This document shows, one piece after another, positions 15,966-25,312 of a stretch of 64,000 nucleotides of DNA (within the stretch, counting starts at the first letter, position 1; every line of letters begins with the position of its first letter). The DNA lies in contig JBIKWM010000002.1 in NCBI GenBank assembly GCA_044356305.1, positions 1 through 64,000 on the forward strand, read 5' to 3'. This DNA comes from JBIKWM01 sp044356305. GTDB taxonomy: Bacteria > Bacteroidota > Bacteroidia > UBA10329. The translations under genes were made by a program, and so were the position numbers. Under the pieces are notes generated by a model. The model did no database searches. It had not been told where the DNA came from and worked only from the letters and a program-made list of their open reading frames with translations.

Positions 15966-16973
15966 TCACACCGACAGCACCCTGTACACGGCCGCCATGT
16001 CGCGCACGCTGGTGGTCAGGTCGCGGTAAGCGAACCCGGGCAGGACGGATAGCAGCTTTGAATTATCGTATACCGATGTGCCGAAGGCCGTGCGGATGGT
16101 CTCGCGGGTAATGAGCGGTGCCTTGCCCGTTACGAGCCCCTGAAGAGCGAATACCCTCCAGGCCACCTCCGCCAACCTGTGATTGAGCAATCGCTCGGTG
16201 CGCGGCCGGCCCAGGGCATCGGCCATCAGGTCGAACAGGGTCTTGAAGGGGTGAATTCCACCGGCCACTATGAACCGCTCGTGACTGATGCCGGCCTCCA
16301 TGAGTTGGCGCATGGCCCGAACGGTGTCGCGCACATCGACAAACGCATTGCTGCCCGGGCCATAAAAGCGGAGGCCCTCATCAATCTGTGTGAACAGCCT
16401 TTCGCTGCTCTTTGCGCCTGCACCTGCACCGATGATGATGCACGGATTGACGATGAAGGCATCCAGGCCCTCTTCCATGCCTCGCCACACCTCCATCTCT
16501 GCAGCATGCTTGCTACGACCGTATTCGCTATTGTGCTCGCTCTCGGCCCATGTGGTGCCCTCGTCAATGGGCTCGGCTGTGCCCTTGCGCCCAATGGCAG
16601 CCACCGAGCTGACATGACAGAGTCTGATATCTCCCTTGGCCAGGCAGCAGTTTACCAAATTGGCCGTGCCTTCAACATTAACCTTGTACATGTGGTCGCG
16701 TTCCCTGGGGCTGAAACTCACCACTGCGGCACAGTGATAAACCACGTTCACCTGAACGAGCGCCTCCTCCAAAGATGGGATGTCGGTCACATCGCCCTCG
16801 GCCCAATCCAACAGCCGCAGATCGGCCTCGCGGCCATAATGCCTGAACAGGCGCTCCACACGGCTCCGGTCGCTCCCGGGCCGGCACAGTGCACGCACAT
16901 GTGTGCCCGATGCCGTAAGCTCAAGCAGCAGGTAGGCCCCTACAAGTCCCGTGGATCCTGTTACAAGAATCAT
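15966..16973 (-). CDS. NAD-dependent epimerase/dehydratase (extended SDR)
   Basis: 335 residues from ATG 16973, which places the nucleotide-binding motif GSTGLVGAYLL right at the N-terminus. YGRSKHAAE (around residue 148) is the catalytic Y-x3-K, and VSSVAAIG supplies the serine. The family acts on nucleotide sugars, dihydroflavonols or similar alcohols; the MILVTGSTGLVGAYLLLELTASG start is common in Bacteroidota homologues of unknown substrate. It begins seven bases after the thiolase stop, so the two form an operon. Confidence 0.88.
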   Translation of the reverse strand: MILVTGSTGLVGAYLLLELTASGTHVRALCRPGSDRSRVERLFRHYGREADLRLLDWAEGDVTDIPSLEEALVQVNVVYHCAAVVSFSPRERDHMYKVNVEGTANLVNCCLAKGDIRLCHVSSVAAIGRKGTAEPIDEGTTWAESEHNSEYGRSKHAAEMEVWRGMEEGLDAFIVNPCIIIGAGAGAKSSERLFTQIDEGLRFYGPGSNAFVDVRDTVRAMRQLMEAGISHERFIVAGGIHPFKTLFDLMADALGRPRTERLLNHRLAEVAWRVFALQGLVTGKAPLITRETIRTAFGTSVYDNSKLLSVLPGFAYRDLTTSVRDMAAVYRVLSV

Positions 16974-16980
16974 AGCTCGA

Positions 16981-18183
16981 TCAGACGCGCTCAATGATGG
17001 TGGCAATGCCCATGCCCCCGCCCACGCAGAGGGTGACAAGCCCTGTGGTGCGGTCGGTACGTTCCAGTTCATCGAGCACCGTACCCAATATCATGGCCCC
17101 TGTGGCCCCAAGCGGATGGCCCATTGCAATGGCGCCCCCGTTCACGTTCACTTGGGCCGCATCGCAACCGATGTCGTCCATGAATCGCAGCACCACGCTG
17201 GCAAACGCCTCATTCACCTCTATCATGTCGATATCCTTGATGGACATGCCTGCCTTGGCGAGGGCCTTACGGCTCACCGGTGCAGGGCCCAGGAGCATGA
17301 TGGTGGGCTCGGTGCCTGTGATGGCCGTGGTGACAATGCGGGCCCTAGGCCTGAGCCCGGCCCTTTCGCCAGCCTCTTTTGATCCAATCAGCGTGAGGGC
17401 TGCCCCATCCACAATGGCTGATGAGTTGCCGGCATGATGCACATGTTGCATGGCCGCGGCCTCTGGGTATTTGTGTTGCGCCAACCGGTCAAATCCCACC
17501 TCGACCCCCAATTTCTCAAAGGCAGGTTTCAGTTGGGCCAATGAGTCGGCCGTGCTGTCGGGTCTGATCATCTCATCTCGGTCCACACTGCCATTTGCAC
17601 TAATTACCGGCACAATGGATCTGGCAAATCGTCCATCTGCCCACGCGGCAGCGGCTTTCTGATGAGAAGCGGCCGCGAACTCGTCCAACTGCCTGCGGCT
17701 GTAGCCGAACTTGGTCGCGATCAGGTCAGCGGAGATGCCCTGTGGCACCAGCGAGTGGTGCATGATGAATTCGCGGTCATCATACATCGGCCCTCCATCT
17801 GATGCGATGGGCACGCGGCTCATGCTCTCCACACCACCGGCCACCAGCAGTTCGGCCTCACCGGCCCGCACATAGGCGGCCGCCATGTTCACTGCCTCGA
17901 GGCCCGAGGCGCAGAATCGGTTCACCTGAACTCCGGCCACAGTATCGGCATAACTAGCATGGATGGCAGCGGCCTTGGCAATGTTGGCGCCCTGATCGCG
18001 CACTGGGCTCACACAGCCTATGATGGCATCCTCCACAAGTGCGGTATCCAGCCCGTTCCTGTCGCGGATGGCGTTGAACACGGTGGCCAACAGGTCAACG
18101 GGCTTCACACTGCTCAGGCTCCCGCCCTCCTTGCCCTTGCCGCGCGGGGTACGCACAGCATCAAAAATGAAAACATCTCTCAT
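16981..18183 (-). CDS. Acetyl-CoA C-acyltransferase (thiolase)
   Basis: 400 residues, typical. Nucleophile C91 in NRFCASGLEAVN, the histidine in GGAIAMGHPLGATGA and the second cysteine in CVGGGMGIA define the active site. It cleaves 3-ketoacyl-CoA in beta-oxidation or condenses acetyl-CoA. No partner FadB is in the window. The gene is divergent from an Rrf2 regulator with 132 bases between, which may control it. Confidence 0.95.
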   Translation of the reverse strand: MRDVFIFDAVRTPRGKGKEGGSLSSVKPVDLLATVFNAIRDRNGLDTALVEDAIIGCVSPVRDQGANIAKAAAIHASYADTVAGVQVNRFCASGLEAVNMAAAYVRAGEAELLVAGGVESMSRVPIASDGGPMYDDREFIMHHSLVPQGISADLIATKFGYSRRQLDEFAAASHQKAAAAWADGRFARSIVPVISANGSVDRDEMIRPDSTADSLAQLKPAFEKLGVEVGFDRLAQHKYPEAAAMQHVHHAGNSSAIVDGAALTLIGSKEAGERAGLRPRARIVTTAITGTEPTIMLLGPAPVSRKALAKAGMSIKDIDMIEVNEAFASVVLRFMDDIGCDAAQVNVNGGAIAMGHPLGATGAMILGTVLDELERTDRTTGLVTLCVGGGMGIATIIERV

Positions 18184-18303
18184 TCAGTTGTCCTTGGAAT
18201 GGGCACAAAGCTACGGGTACCCCATGCTGAAGGCCTATCCGAAGCCTGGTCATATTTGGCCTCATTTCATCGATCAGAATCATTATTCCGAAACACACGA
18301 TGT

Positions 18304-18311
18304 TACATTCG
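18304..18311 (+). promoter_or_regulatory. Promoter -7 element TACATTCG
   Basis: Fits TAnnTTnG and ends four bases before the ATG of the Rrf2 gene, implying a leaderless or nearly leaderless mRNA. Confidence 0.6.
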
Positions 18312-18315
18312 CACC

Positions 18316-18747
18316 ATGCAGCCGGACCATAGTTTCCATACGGCCATACACACTTTAGCGTTGTTGGACATTCAAGATGCCGAACAGCTCAGTTCGGAGA
18401 AGATTGCCAGAAGCATCAACACCAATCCGGTGGTGGTGAGGCGCATGTTCGGTCAGTTGAAGGCCCACGGCCTTGTGAAGGTGAAGGCAGGTAAAGGTGG
18501 TGGATATTTTCTTGCAAGGCCTGCGGGTGCTATCAACCTGTGGGAGATCTATCTGGCTATCAGGAAAGAGAATGTTTTCCGTTCGCGGCAGCCGCGCGAG
18601 CACGATGCAGTGAGCGAGTTCCTTCCTTCCGCACTTGAGGATGCCTTCGCCAAGGCTGAATACGGCATGAAATCCACCTTGTCTGCCATAAGTCTGAGGC
18701 AGGTGAGCACAGCAGTCAAAGAGCGGGCAAGGTCAAAGGGAGGCTGA
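18316..18747 (+). CDS. Rrf2-family transcriptional regulator lacking cysteines
   Basis: 143 residues from ATG 18316. Winged helix in residues about 1-80: LSSEKIARSINTNPVVVRRMFGQLKAHGLV, then GKGGGYFLARP for the wing. Many Rrf2 proteins (IscR, NsrR) hold an Fe-S cluster with three cysteines; this one has none, so it resembles the cysteine-free YwnA type. It is divergent from the thiolase-epimerase operon and could repress it. Ends eight bases from convergent hflX. Confidence 0.9.
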   Translation: MQPDHSFHTAIHTLALLDIQDAEQLSSEKIARSINTNPVVVRRMFGQLKAHGLVKVKAGKGGGYFLARPAGAINLWEIYLAIRKENVFRSRQPREHDAVSEFLPSALEDAFAKAEYGMKSTLSAISLRQVSTAVKERARSKGG

Positions 18748-18755
18748 AACACCCA

Positions 18756-19961
18756 TCAGAAAAGCAGGTTGTCGTATGGGAACCTGTTCACATGGATTAC
18801 CTTGACCCGCTGGTACACCAGATCGCGCAGGGTGTCAATGTTTATACGCTCCTGAGCCGAGATAAAAAGGCAGTCGCCCCCCAGCCGGGCCATCCAGGTC
18901 TTGCGCAGGTCCTCGAGGCTGAGGTTCTCTCGTGTGGGCTCGGTCAGGTCATCGGGTGCTTTCTCAATATGCCGGTAGGCATCAATCTTGTTGAACACCA
19001 AAATAGTGGGCTTATCGTGGGCCTTGATGTCGGTAAGGGTCTCATTCACCACCCTGATGTGCTCCTCAAAATCGGGATGTGAGATGTCTACCACGTGCAG
19101 CAGCAGGTCAGCCTCTCGCACTTCGTCCAAGGTCGATTTGAAACTCTCCACCAATTGATGCGGCAGTTTGCGGATAAACCCTACTGTGTCGCTCAGCAGG
19201 AAGGGCAGATTGCCGAACACCACTTTACGCACTGTGGTGTCGAGGGTGGCAAAGAGCTTGTTCTCGGCCAGTACCTCGGTCCGGGCTATCAGGTTCATGA
19301 TGGTGCTCTTGCCCACGTTGGTGTAGCCTACCAGAGCCACGCGCACCATCTCGCCCCTGCCCTTACGCTGTGTGGCCATCTGTTTATCAATGGTCTTGAG
19401 CTTTTCCTTTAGCAGCGAAATTTTCTGACGGATCACCCTTCGGTCGGTCTCAATCTCCTTTTCGCCCGCTCCGCCCCGGGTGCCAGTGCCTCCGCGCTGC
19501 CTTTCGAGGTGGGTCCACATCCGGGTGAGGCGCGGCAACAGATACTCATAGCGGGCCAGCTCAACCTGCGTGCGAGCCTGGGCTGTCTGAGCGCGGCTGA
19601 GGAATATGTCGAGGATGAGCAGGCTGCGGTCGTAAATCTTCACCGTCAGCTCATTCTCTATGTTGCGGAGCTGTGAGGGCGAGAGGTCATCATCAAAGAT
19701 CACGACCTGCATCTTCCTGTCTTCAATGTGCGCCTTGATCTCGGCCAACTTGCCCGAACCGATGTAGAACTTGGGGTCGGGGTGCTTAAGCCGCTGCATG
19801 AACCTCCGGCCCGGCACAATGCCCAGAGTCTCTGATAGAAAGGCCAGCTCATCAAGGTGTTCCTTGGCGGCCACATCGGTGGTATCGCCATGCACCACTC
19901 CGACCAGCACGGCATTCTCTATGGTTCGGGCCGTGCTGTAAGGCTCAGAATTCAAAGACAT
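18756..19961 (-). CDS. hflX: Ribosome-associated GTPase HflX
   Basis: 401 residues. The N-terminal HflX domain (GVVHGD.., FYIGSGKLAEIKA, VIFDDDLSPSQLRNIE) is followed by a coiled coil and the RGGTGTRGGAGEKEIETDRR linker. The G domain starts near residue 205 with GYTNVGKST (P-loop), DTVGF (G3) and NKID (G4). HflX splits stalled 70S ribosomes, particularly after heat stress. It is transcribed leftward by itself. Confidence 0.96.
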   Translation of the reverse strand: MSLNSEPYSTARTIENAVLVGVVHGDTTDVAAKEHLDELAFLSETLGIVPGRRFMQRLKHPDPKFYIGSGKLAEIKAHIEDRKMQVVIFDDDLSPSQLRNIENELTVKIYDRSLLILDIFLSRAQTAQARTQVELARYEYLLPRLTRMWTHLERQRGGTGTRGGAGEKEIETDRRVIRQKISLLKEKLKTIDKQMATQRKGRGEMVRVALVGYTNVGKSTIMNLIARTEVLAENKLFATLDTTVRKVVFGNLPFLLSDTVGFIRKLPHQLVESFKSTLDEVREADLLLHVVDISHPDFEEHIRVVNETLTDIKAHDKPTILVFNKIDAYRHIEKAPDDLTEPTRENLSLEDLRKTWMARLGGDCLFISAQERINIDTLRDLVYQRVKVIHVNRFPYDNLLF

Positions 19962-20025
19962 TCAGAGGAAATAGAGGTAGGGCGTATTGAATCAGAATGT
20001 TGTGAACAGCCAATAGTTCGTGTCA

Positions 20026-20484
20026 TCAGAGCCAGCCCCGGCCCATGCCCTTCTCCAAGAAAGGCCACGGGATGGTGGCCAGCACCACAAGGATTCCAAG
20101 TCCGAACCAGATGAGGATGCGCTTATACCGTTGCGCATCTGTGGCGGCACGCTTGGCGGTGCTGTAACCCACAGTAACCAGGGCAATACCGATTATCATG
20201 CCTGTAATGTGCTCCACGGCCCAGAAACGGAGAATGCTGTCCTTCATGGCCGATGCCATGTCTGCAAGCCCGGCCTGCACCATGGGGCTGACCATGTACA
20301 GCCACAGGCCCAAAAGGAGCTGGGTGTGCATGGAAATCATGGCGATAAGGGCAAGCCGCTTGTCCATGGCCTCATATGGTTGACCCGATTGCAGACGCAT
20401 GGCACTGCGCACCATGGCCCAGAGCACGCTTACAAGAATCAGCCAACGGATGATGGAATGGACATCGAGCAGGATAGGGTACAT
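20026..20484 (-). CDS. Small integral membrane protein (four helices)
   Basis: 152 residues from ATG 20484, the start favoured by a promoter element 20 bases upstream. Four membrane helices at about 5-25, 47-67, 85-108 and 122-142, with histidines in DVHSIIRW, MISMHTQLLLG and AVEHITGM that could bind heme. Related Bacteroidota proteins are often labelled cytochrome b-like; heme binding is only a possibility. Monocistronic and divergent from the TPR gene. Confidence 0.75.
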   Translation of the reverse strand: MYPILLDVHSIIRWLILVSVLWAMVRSAMRLQSGQPYEAMDKRLALIAMISMHTQLLLGLWLYMVSPMVQAGLADMASAMKDSILRFWAVEHITGMIIGIALVTVGYSTAKRAATDAQRYKRILIWFGLGILVVLATIPWPFLEKGMGRGWL

Positions 20485-20503
20485 GCGCAGATATTTGGTG
20501 GCG

Positions 20504-20511
20504 CGAAGATA
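20504..20511 (-). promoter_or_regulatory. Promoter -7 element TATCTTCG (leftward)
   Basis: On the minus strand, 19 bases before ATG 20484. Fits TAnnTTnG. Confidence 0.6.
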
Positions 20512-20600
20512 GCCCCCTGCTCTACCATAACCTTGCAGCGGCTTGTGCCGTTCAAGGCGCGTTTCGGCAGGCCGCCCGACCATCGGCCCACAAAGAGACC

Positions 20601-21428
20601 TTGAGGACCGCAATAATTGCAGGATGCATACTTGCGCTGGTGACGGCCCTGCATGTGCCTTGCATGGCCCAGACCTACGAGGAGTTTTTTGATACCGCCC
20701 TGCTCACCAGCGCACGGGGCGACCATTCGCGTGCCATCGAACTGTATGACAAGGCCCTTGAGCTGAGGCCCGAGGACCCCGCCAGCATCAACAACCGCGG
20801 GGCGTGCAAGGCCAGAATGGGCGATCACAAAGGAGCAATAGCTGATTACGAACGCGTGCTTCAACTGGTGCCCGATGATGCCCGTGCCCTGCACAACCGG
20901 GGCCGCAGCCGTATGGTGCTGGGCGAGTACATGGCCGCTTTGCGAGACATCGACCGCTCCATTGCCCTCCAGGCCGGTGTGGCACAGGCCTTCTACGACC
21001 GCGGCAACATCCAGGTACGGCTGGGCAAGGCATCAAAGGCCATTGGCGACTTTGAAGAGGCGCTGCGATTGCAGCCCAATTTGGCCGAGGCATATCACGG
21101 GCGCGCTGTGGCCATGAACATGATGGGAGCCTATGCCGGAGCAGTGGTCAGTGTGGACAGGGCCATAGCCCTGCATGTGGCCAACAAGGCCGATGCATAC
21201 GTGGTGCGGGGCACAGCCAATTACAACCTGCACAGGGCCGAGGAGGCTATCATGGACTATGATATGGCCCTGCGCATCGACCCGAAGAACACCCCTGCCC
21301 TGGTGAACCGCGGCAGCGCCTTCATGAGCATGGGCCTGATACCGGAGGCATGTGCCGACTGGAAAAAGGCAGCCGAGGCGGGAGCCACCGATGCAACGGA
21401 CCTAATAAAGGCCAATTGTGGGGAGTGA
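20601..21428 (+). CDS. Exported TPR protein
   Basis: 275 residues. The best start is TTG 20601 because it opens a signal peptide (MRTAIIAGCILALVTALHVPCMAQ); no upstream ATG fits. Six TPR units follow, each with the AIELYDKALELRPEDPASINNRG pattern, and the protein ends with the EACADW-(x)n-C cap shared with other TPR proteins here. Probably a periplasmic scaffold. Divergent from the membrane protein. Confidence 0.82.
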   Translation: MRTAIIAGCILALVTALHVPCMAQTYEEFFDTALLTSARGDHSRAIELYDKALELRPEDPASINNRGACKARMGDHKGAIADYERVLQLVPDDARALHNRGRSRMVLGEYMAALRDIDRSIALQAGVAQAFYDRGNIQVRLGKASKAIGDFEEALRLQPNLAEAYHGRAVAMNMMGAYAGAVVSVDRAIALHVANKADAYVVRGTANYNLHRAEEAIMDYDMALRIDPKNTPALVNRGSAFMSMGLIPEACADWKKAAEAGATDATDLIKANCGE

Positions 21429-21566
21429 CGGAAGATTTGATTCTTTCAGTCCAGATTGATTGAATTTATCCTATGCGATTCCCCGAAACAGAGCGTCAGC
21501 TAATTCAGCGTTTCTTTTTCTGATAATCTTAATTCAGACCGGAGATTTCTGTTCTCTTGATTGCGT

Positions 21567-21585
21567 CTAATAAGGATGTTATTAG
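21567..21585. repeat. Inverted repeat upstream of fumarase
   Basis: CTAATAA, five bases, TTATTAG. Lies 97 bases before the fumC start in a 253-base spacer with no gene. A regulator binding site is plausible. Confidence 0.45.
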
Positions 21586-21681
21586 GTCACATACAGATTC
21601 ATAAGTATGAGGCTGAATCATGGTGCATGCCTTGGGGTGTAATTCGGATATTCGCGCCCGCTCAAAAAACAGAGGCATACC

Positions 21682-23067
21682 ATGGAATTTAGAATAGAGA
21701 AAGACACGATGGGCGAGGTACGCGTACCTGCCGACCGTTACTGGGGCGCCCAGACCGAGCGTTCGCGCAACAATTTCCGCATTGGGCCCGAAGGCAGCAT
21801 GCCCATCGAGGTGATCCATGCCTTTGCGCACCTTAAGAAGGCTGCGGCACAGGCTAACTGCGAACTGGGCGTACTGCCGGCCGATAAGCGCGACCTTATT
21901 GCCAAAGTGTGCGATGAGATTCTGACGGGCAAACTCAATGACCAGTTCCCGCTGGTGATCTGGCAGACCGGCAGTGGCACCCAGAGCAACATGAATGTGA
22001 ATGAGGTGGTGGCTAACCGTGCCCATGTGCTGCAGGGCGGCCTGCTCACCGATGAGAAAAAGGTGCTCAACCCGAACGATGATGTAAATAAGAGTCAGAG
22101 TTCGAACGACACATACCCCACGGCCATGCACATCGCTGCCTATTCCATGGCTGTGAGCGTGACTCTGCCCGGCATGCGCACCTTGCGCGACACATTAAAG
22201 CACAAGGCCGAAGACTTCAAAGAGATTGTAAAGACCGGCCGCACGCACTTCATGGATGCCACCCCACTCACACTAGGGCAGGAGTTCAGCGGATATGTGC
22301 AACAGTTGGACAATGGGATAAGAGCGATAGAGAATGCGCTTGACATGGTGCGCGAGCTGGCCCTTGGCGGCACCGCTGTGGGCACTGGGCTCAATGCCCC
22401 GGCAGGATACGATGTACTGGTAGCCAAGAAGATAGCAGAGAGCACAGGGTATCCGTTCATCACCGCACCGAACAAATTTGAGGCACTTGCCGCGCACGAT
22501 GCCATGGTGGAACTGAGCGGGGCGCTGCGTAGGGTGGCGGTGTCGCTCATGAAGATCGCCAACGATATCCGCATGCTCAGTTCGGGCCCGCGCAGCGGCA
22601 TTGGCGAGATTGTCATTCCGGACAATGAGCCGGGCAGCAGCATCATGCCGGGCAAGGTTAACCCCACTCAGCCCGAGGCCATGACCATGGTGGCCGCGCA
22701 GGTTATGGGCAATGACGTGGCTGTGGGCATTGGCGGCAGCAACGGTCATTTTGAGTTGAACGTGTTCAAACCGCTCATTGCGGCCAATGTGCTGCAGAGT
22801 GCCCGCCTGATAGGCGATGCCTGCGTGAGTTTTAACGACCGCTGTGCGGTAGGCATTGAACCCAACAGGGCCGTGCTTCAGCGGCACTTGGAGAACAGTC
22901 TGATGCTGGTGACATCGCTCAACCCCCACATCGGCTATTACAAGGCGGCTGAGATAGCCAAGAAGGCCCATAAGGACGGAACCACCCTGAAGGAGGCCGC
23001 CCTCGCACTGGGCCATGTTACCTCAGAGCAGTTTGACCTATGGGTGGACCCGCGTAAAATGTGCTGA
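21682..23067 (+). CDS. fumC: Fumarate hydratase, class II
   Basis: 461 residues, full length. Class II fumarase/aspartase superfamily signatures: SSNDTYPTAM near residue 139 and the flexible catalytic loop GSSIMPGKVNPTQPEA near residue 315; TGSGTQSNMNVNEVVANRA near 98 is also diagnostic for FumC. It interconverts fumarate and malate in the citric acid cycle and needs no iron-sulfur cluster. It stands alone and ends at a hairpin shared with groEL. Confidence 0.97.
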   Translation: MEFRIEKDTMGEVRVPADRYWGAQTERSRNNFRIGPEGSMPIEVIHAFAHLKKAAAQANCELGVLPADKRDLIAKVCDEILTGKLNDQFPLVIWQTGSGTQSNMNVNEVVANRAHVLQGGLLTDEKKVLNPNDDVNKSQSSNDTYPTAMHIAAYSMAVSVTLPGMRTLRDTLKHKAEDFKEIVKTGRTHFMDATPLTLGQEFSGYVQQLDNGIRAIENALDMVRELALGGTAVGTGLNAPAGYDVLVAKKIAESTGYPFITAPNKFEALAAHDAMVELSGALRRVAVSLMKIANDIRMLSSGPRSGIGEIVIPDNEPGSSIMPGKVNPTQPEAMTMVAAQVMGNDVAVGIGGSNGHFELNVFKPLIAANVLQSARLIGDACVSFNDRCAVGIEPNRAVLQRHLENSLMLVTSLNPHIGYYKAAEIAKKAHKDGTTLKEAALALGHVTSEQFDLWVDPRKMC

Positions 23068-23095
23068 TTTGGCTCTCACAGCCTGAATAAAAACG

Positions 23096-23126
23096 AAAGG
23101 CCGGCCCTACAAGAGGACCGGCCTTT
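23096..23126. terminator. Bidirectional terminator between fumC and groEL
   Basis: AAAGGCCGG-c-CCT pairs with AGG-a-CCGGCCTTT around a five-base loop, T run on the right and A run on the left. Serves both convergent genes. Confidence 0.88.
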
Positions 23127-23148
23127 TCTGTCAATGGTCAGTGAATGA

Positions 23149-24792
23149 TCACATCATGCCGCCCATGCCGCCCATGCCACCGGGCATTCCGCCAGCTGGG
23201 GCTGCGCCTTCTTTCTCAGGCTCATCAGCCAGTACGCATTCTGTGGTGAGAAGCATACCAGCAATGGAGGCCGCATTCTCAAGGGCCACGCGGCTCACCT
23301 TGGTTGGATCGATCACACCGCTCTCAAACAGGTTCTCATAACGGTCGGTGCGGGCGTTGTAACCGAAGTCACCGCTTCCCTCTTTCACCTTCTGGATCAC
23401 GATGCTGCCCTCCAGTCCGGCATTGGCCACAATCTGGCGCAACGGCTCCTCAATGGCCCTGCGCACAATCTCAATTCCTGTCTGCTCGTCACCGTTTGCA
23501 CCCTTCAGACCTGTAAGGGCACTCTGTGCGCGCACATAGGCCACACCGCCTCCGGGCACAATGCCTTCCTCAACAGCGGCACGGGTGGCATGCAGGGCAT
23601 CGTCCACACGGTCCTTCTTCTCCTTCATCTCCACCTCGGTGGCAGCACCTACGTAAAGCACGGCCACACCACCGGCCAGTTTGGCCAGGCGTTCCTGAAG
23701 CTTCTCGCGGTCGTAGTCGCTGGTGGTGGTCTCGATCTGAGCTTTGATCTGATTGACTCGGGCCTTGATCTGGTCGGCCTCACCCGCACCGTTCACAATG
23801 GTGGTGTTGTCCTTGTCAATCACAATCTTCTCAGCAGTGCCTAAGTGCGAGAGGTCGGCCATCTCAATTTTGAAACCTTTCTCTTCGCTGATAACAGTGC
23901 CACCGGTCAGAATGGCGATGTCTTCGAGCATGGCCTTTCTGCGGTCTCCGAAACCAGGAGCTTTCACTGCGGCCACACGCAGTGCACCGCGCAGCTTGTT
24001 CACCACCAATGTGGCAAGGGCCTCGCCCTCCACCTCTTCGCTGATGATAACCAGCGGCTTGCCTGTCTGGGCCACACGCTCCAGCACTGGCAGCATATCC
24101 TTCATTGAACTGATCTTCTTCTCATAGATCAGTATGAACGGATGCTCCAGCACGGCCTGCATCTTATCGGCATCGGTAACGAAGTAGGGCGACTGGTACC
24201 CGCGGTCAAACTGCATGCCTTCTACCACATCAACGGTGGTCTCAGTGCCTTTGGCCTCTTCTACTGTGATAACACCCTCTTTGCCCACTTTGCCCATGGC
24301 TTCGGCAATCAGCTTGCCGATGGTCTCATCGTTGTTGGCGCTGATGGTGGCCACCTGTTCTATCTTATCGTGGTTCTCACCCACCTCGCGACTCACTTTA
24401 CGCAGCTCGGCCACAACAGCATTCACTGCCTTGTCAATCCCGCGCTTCAGGTCCATTGGGTTGGCACCTGCGGCCACGTTGCGCAGCCCACCGGTGACGA
24501 TGGCTTGGGCCAGGACAGTAGCCGTGGTGGTACCGTCACCGGCAATGTCACCGGTCTTAGATGCCACTTCTTTCAGCATCTGGGCACCCATATTCTGCAC
24601 GGGGTCCTTTAGGTCAATCTCTTTTGCAACAGTGACACCGTCCTTGGTGATGGATGGTGCTCCGAACTTCTTGTCAATGATCACATTGCGGCCTTTGGGG
24701 CCCAAGGTCACCTTCACGGCATTGGCCAAAGCGTCCACGCCTTTTTTCATCTGGTCGCGCGCTTCGGTGTCAAACAGTATCTGCTTAGCCAT
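23149..24792 (-). CDS. groL: Chaperonin GroEL
   Basis: 547 residues, full length. ATP-binding DGTTTATVLAQ near residue 87 and the terminal GGM repeats (GGMPGGMGGMGGMM) are typical. The 14-mer folds proteins with the GroES lid. It follows groES by 53 bases in the same operon. It ends at the bidirectional hairpin. Confidence 0.99.
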   Translation of the reverse strand: MAKQILFDTEARDQMKKGVDALANAVKVTLGPKGRNVIIDKKFGAPSITKDGVTVAKEIDLKDPVQNMGAQMLKEVASKTGDIAGDGTTTATVLAQAIVTGGLRNVAAGANPMDLKRGIDKAVNAVVAELRKVSREVGENHDKIEQVATISANNDETIGKLIAEAMGKVGKEGVITVEEAKGTETTVDVVEGMQFDRGYQSPYFVTDADKMQAVLEHPFILIYEKKISSMKDMLPVLERVAQTGKPLVIISEEVEGEALATLVVNKLRGALRVAAVKAPGFGDRRKAMLEDIAILTGGTVISEEKGFKIEMADLSHLGTAEKIVIDKDNTTIVNGAGEADQIKARVNQIKAQIETTTSDYDREKLQERLAKLAGGVAVLYVGAATEVEMKEKKDRVDDALHATRAAVEEGIVPGGGVAYVRAQSALTGLKGANGDEQTGIEIVRRAIEEPLRQIVANAGLEGSIVIQKVKEGSGDFGYNARTDRYENLFESGVIDPTKVSRVALENAASIAGMLLTTECVLADEPEKEGAAPAGGMPGGMGGMGGMM

Positions 24793-24845
24793 TTTGTATC
24801 AGGTTTTCAGGTTAATTCGGTTGGTTATGTTCTTCGGGATCGGGT

Positions 24846-25121
24846 TCAGATGATGGCGAAGATGTCGCTCTCGCGCATGATCAGGTATTCCTTGCCCTCC
24901 ACGGTGATCTCGGTGCCCGAGTACTTGCCGTACAGCACTTGGTCGCCCACCTTCACGGTCATAGGCTCGTCTTTCTTACCATTGCCCACGGCCATCACGG
25001 TTCCGCGCTGAGGCTTCTCCTTGGCGGTGTCGGGAATGATGAGTCCGGAAGCGGTGCGCTCCTCGGCCGGGGCTGCCTGTACCAGTACGCGGTCAGCCAG
25101 TGGTCTTACAGAAATTGCCAT
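24846..25121 (-). CDS. groS: Co-chaperonin GroES
   Basis: 91 residues. Carries the mobile loop (AAPAEERTASGLIIPDTAKEKPQ, residues about 15-37) that contacts GroEL and the GDQVLYGKYSGTEI segment. First gene of the groES-groEL operon. The 190 bases upstream contain a six-base hairpin (CGCACC 25163-25168 with GGTGCG 25180-25185) but no CIRCE motif, so HrcA control is not evident. Confidence 0.98.
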   Translation of the reverse strand: MAISVRPLADRVLVQAAPAEERTASGLIIPDTAKEKPQRGTVMAVGNGKKDEPMTVKVGDQVLYGKYSGTEITVEGKEYLIMRESDIFAII

Positions 25122-25250
25122 TGATCTATGGATTGGTTTGGTTTGTGTTGTTTGTGATCTGACGCACCCATTGGCGGTCGGTGCGCGCCTGTCACATGGC
25201 GTGCCATACGGGCGCTTCGGTCAATTTTTCAGGGCTTTGGGCCTGGGGCT

Positions 25251-25287
25251 AAAAAAGAATGTCAGGATGAGTGACATCCTGACATTC
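25251..25287 (-). terminator. Rho-independent terminator of secG operon
   Basis: Perfect 13-base stem (25275-25287 with 25257-25269), five-base loop, and on the leftward transcript a run of six U from 25256 to 25251. Lies 26 bases after the secG stop. Confidence 0.9.
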
Positions 25288-25312
25288 CAAAAGGCAGGTA
25301 TCGACCTTGTGC

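Noticed and set aside
17959..18315. Long N-terminal extension of the Rrf2 gene
   Set aside because: It would run antisense through the thiolase gene; family length and a promoter element support ATG 18316.
23304..24853. Rightward open frames opposite groEL
   Set aside because: Antisense shadows of a fully conserved gene.
25122..25250. CIRCE operator before groES
   Set aside because: The TTAGCACTC-n9-GAGTGCTAA pattern is absent; only an unrelated small hairpin is seen.
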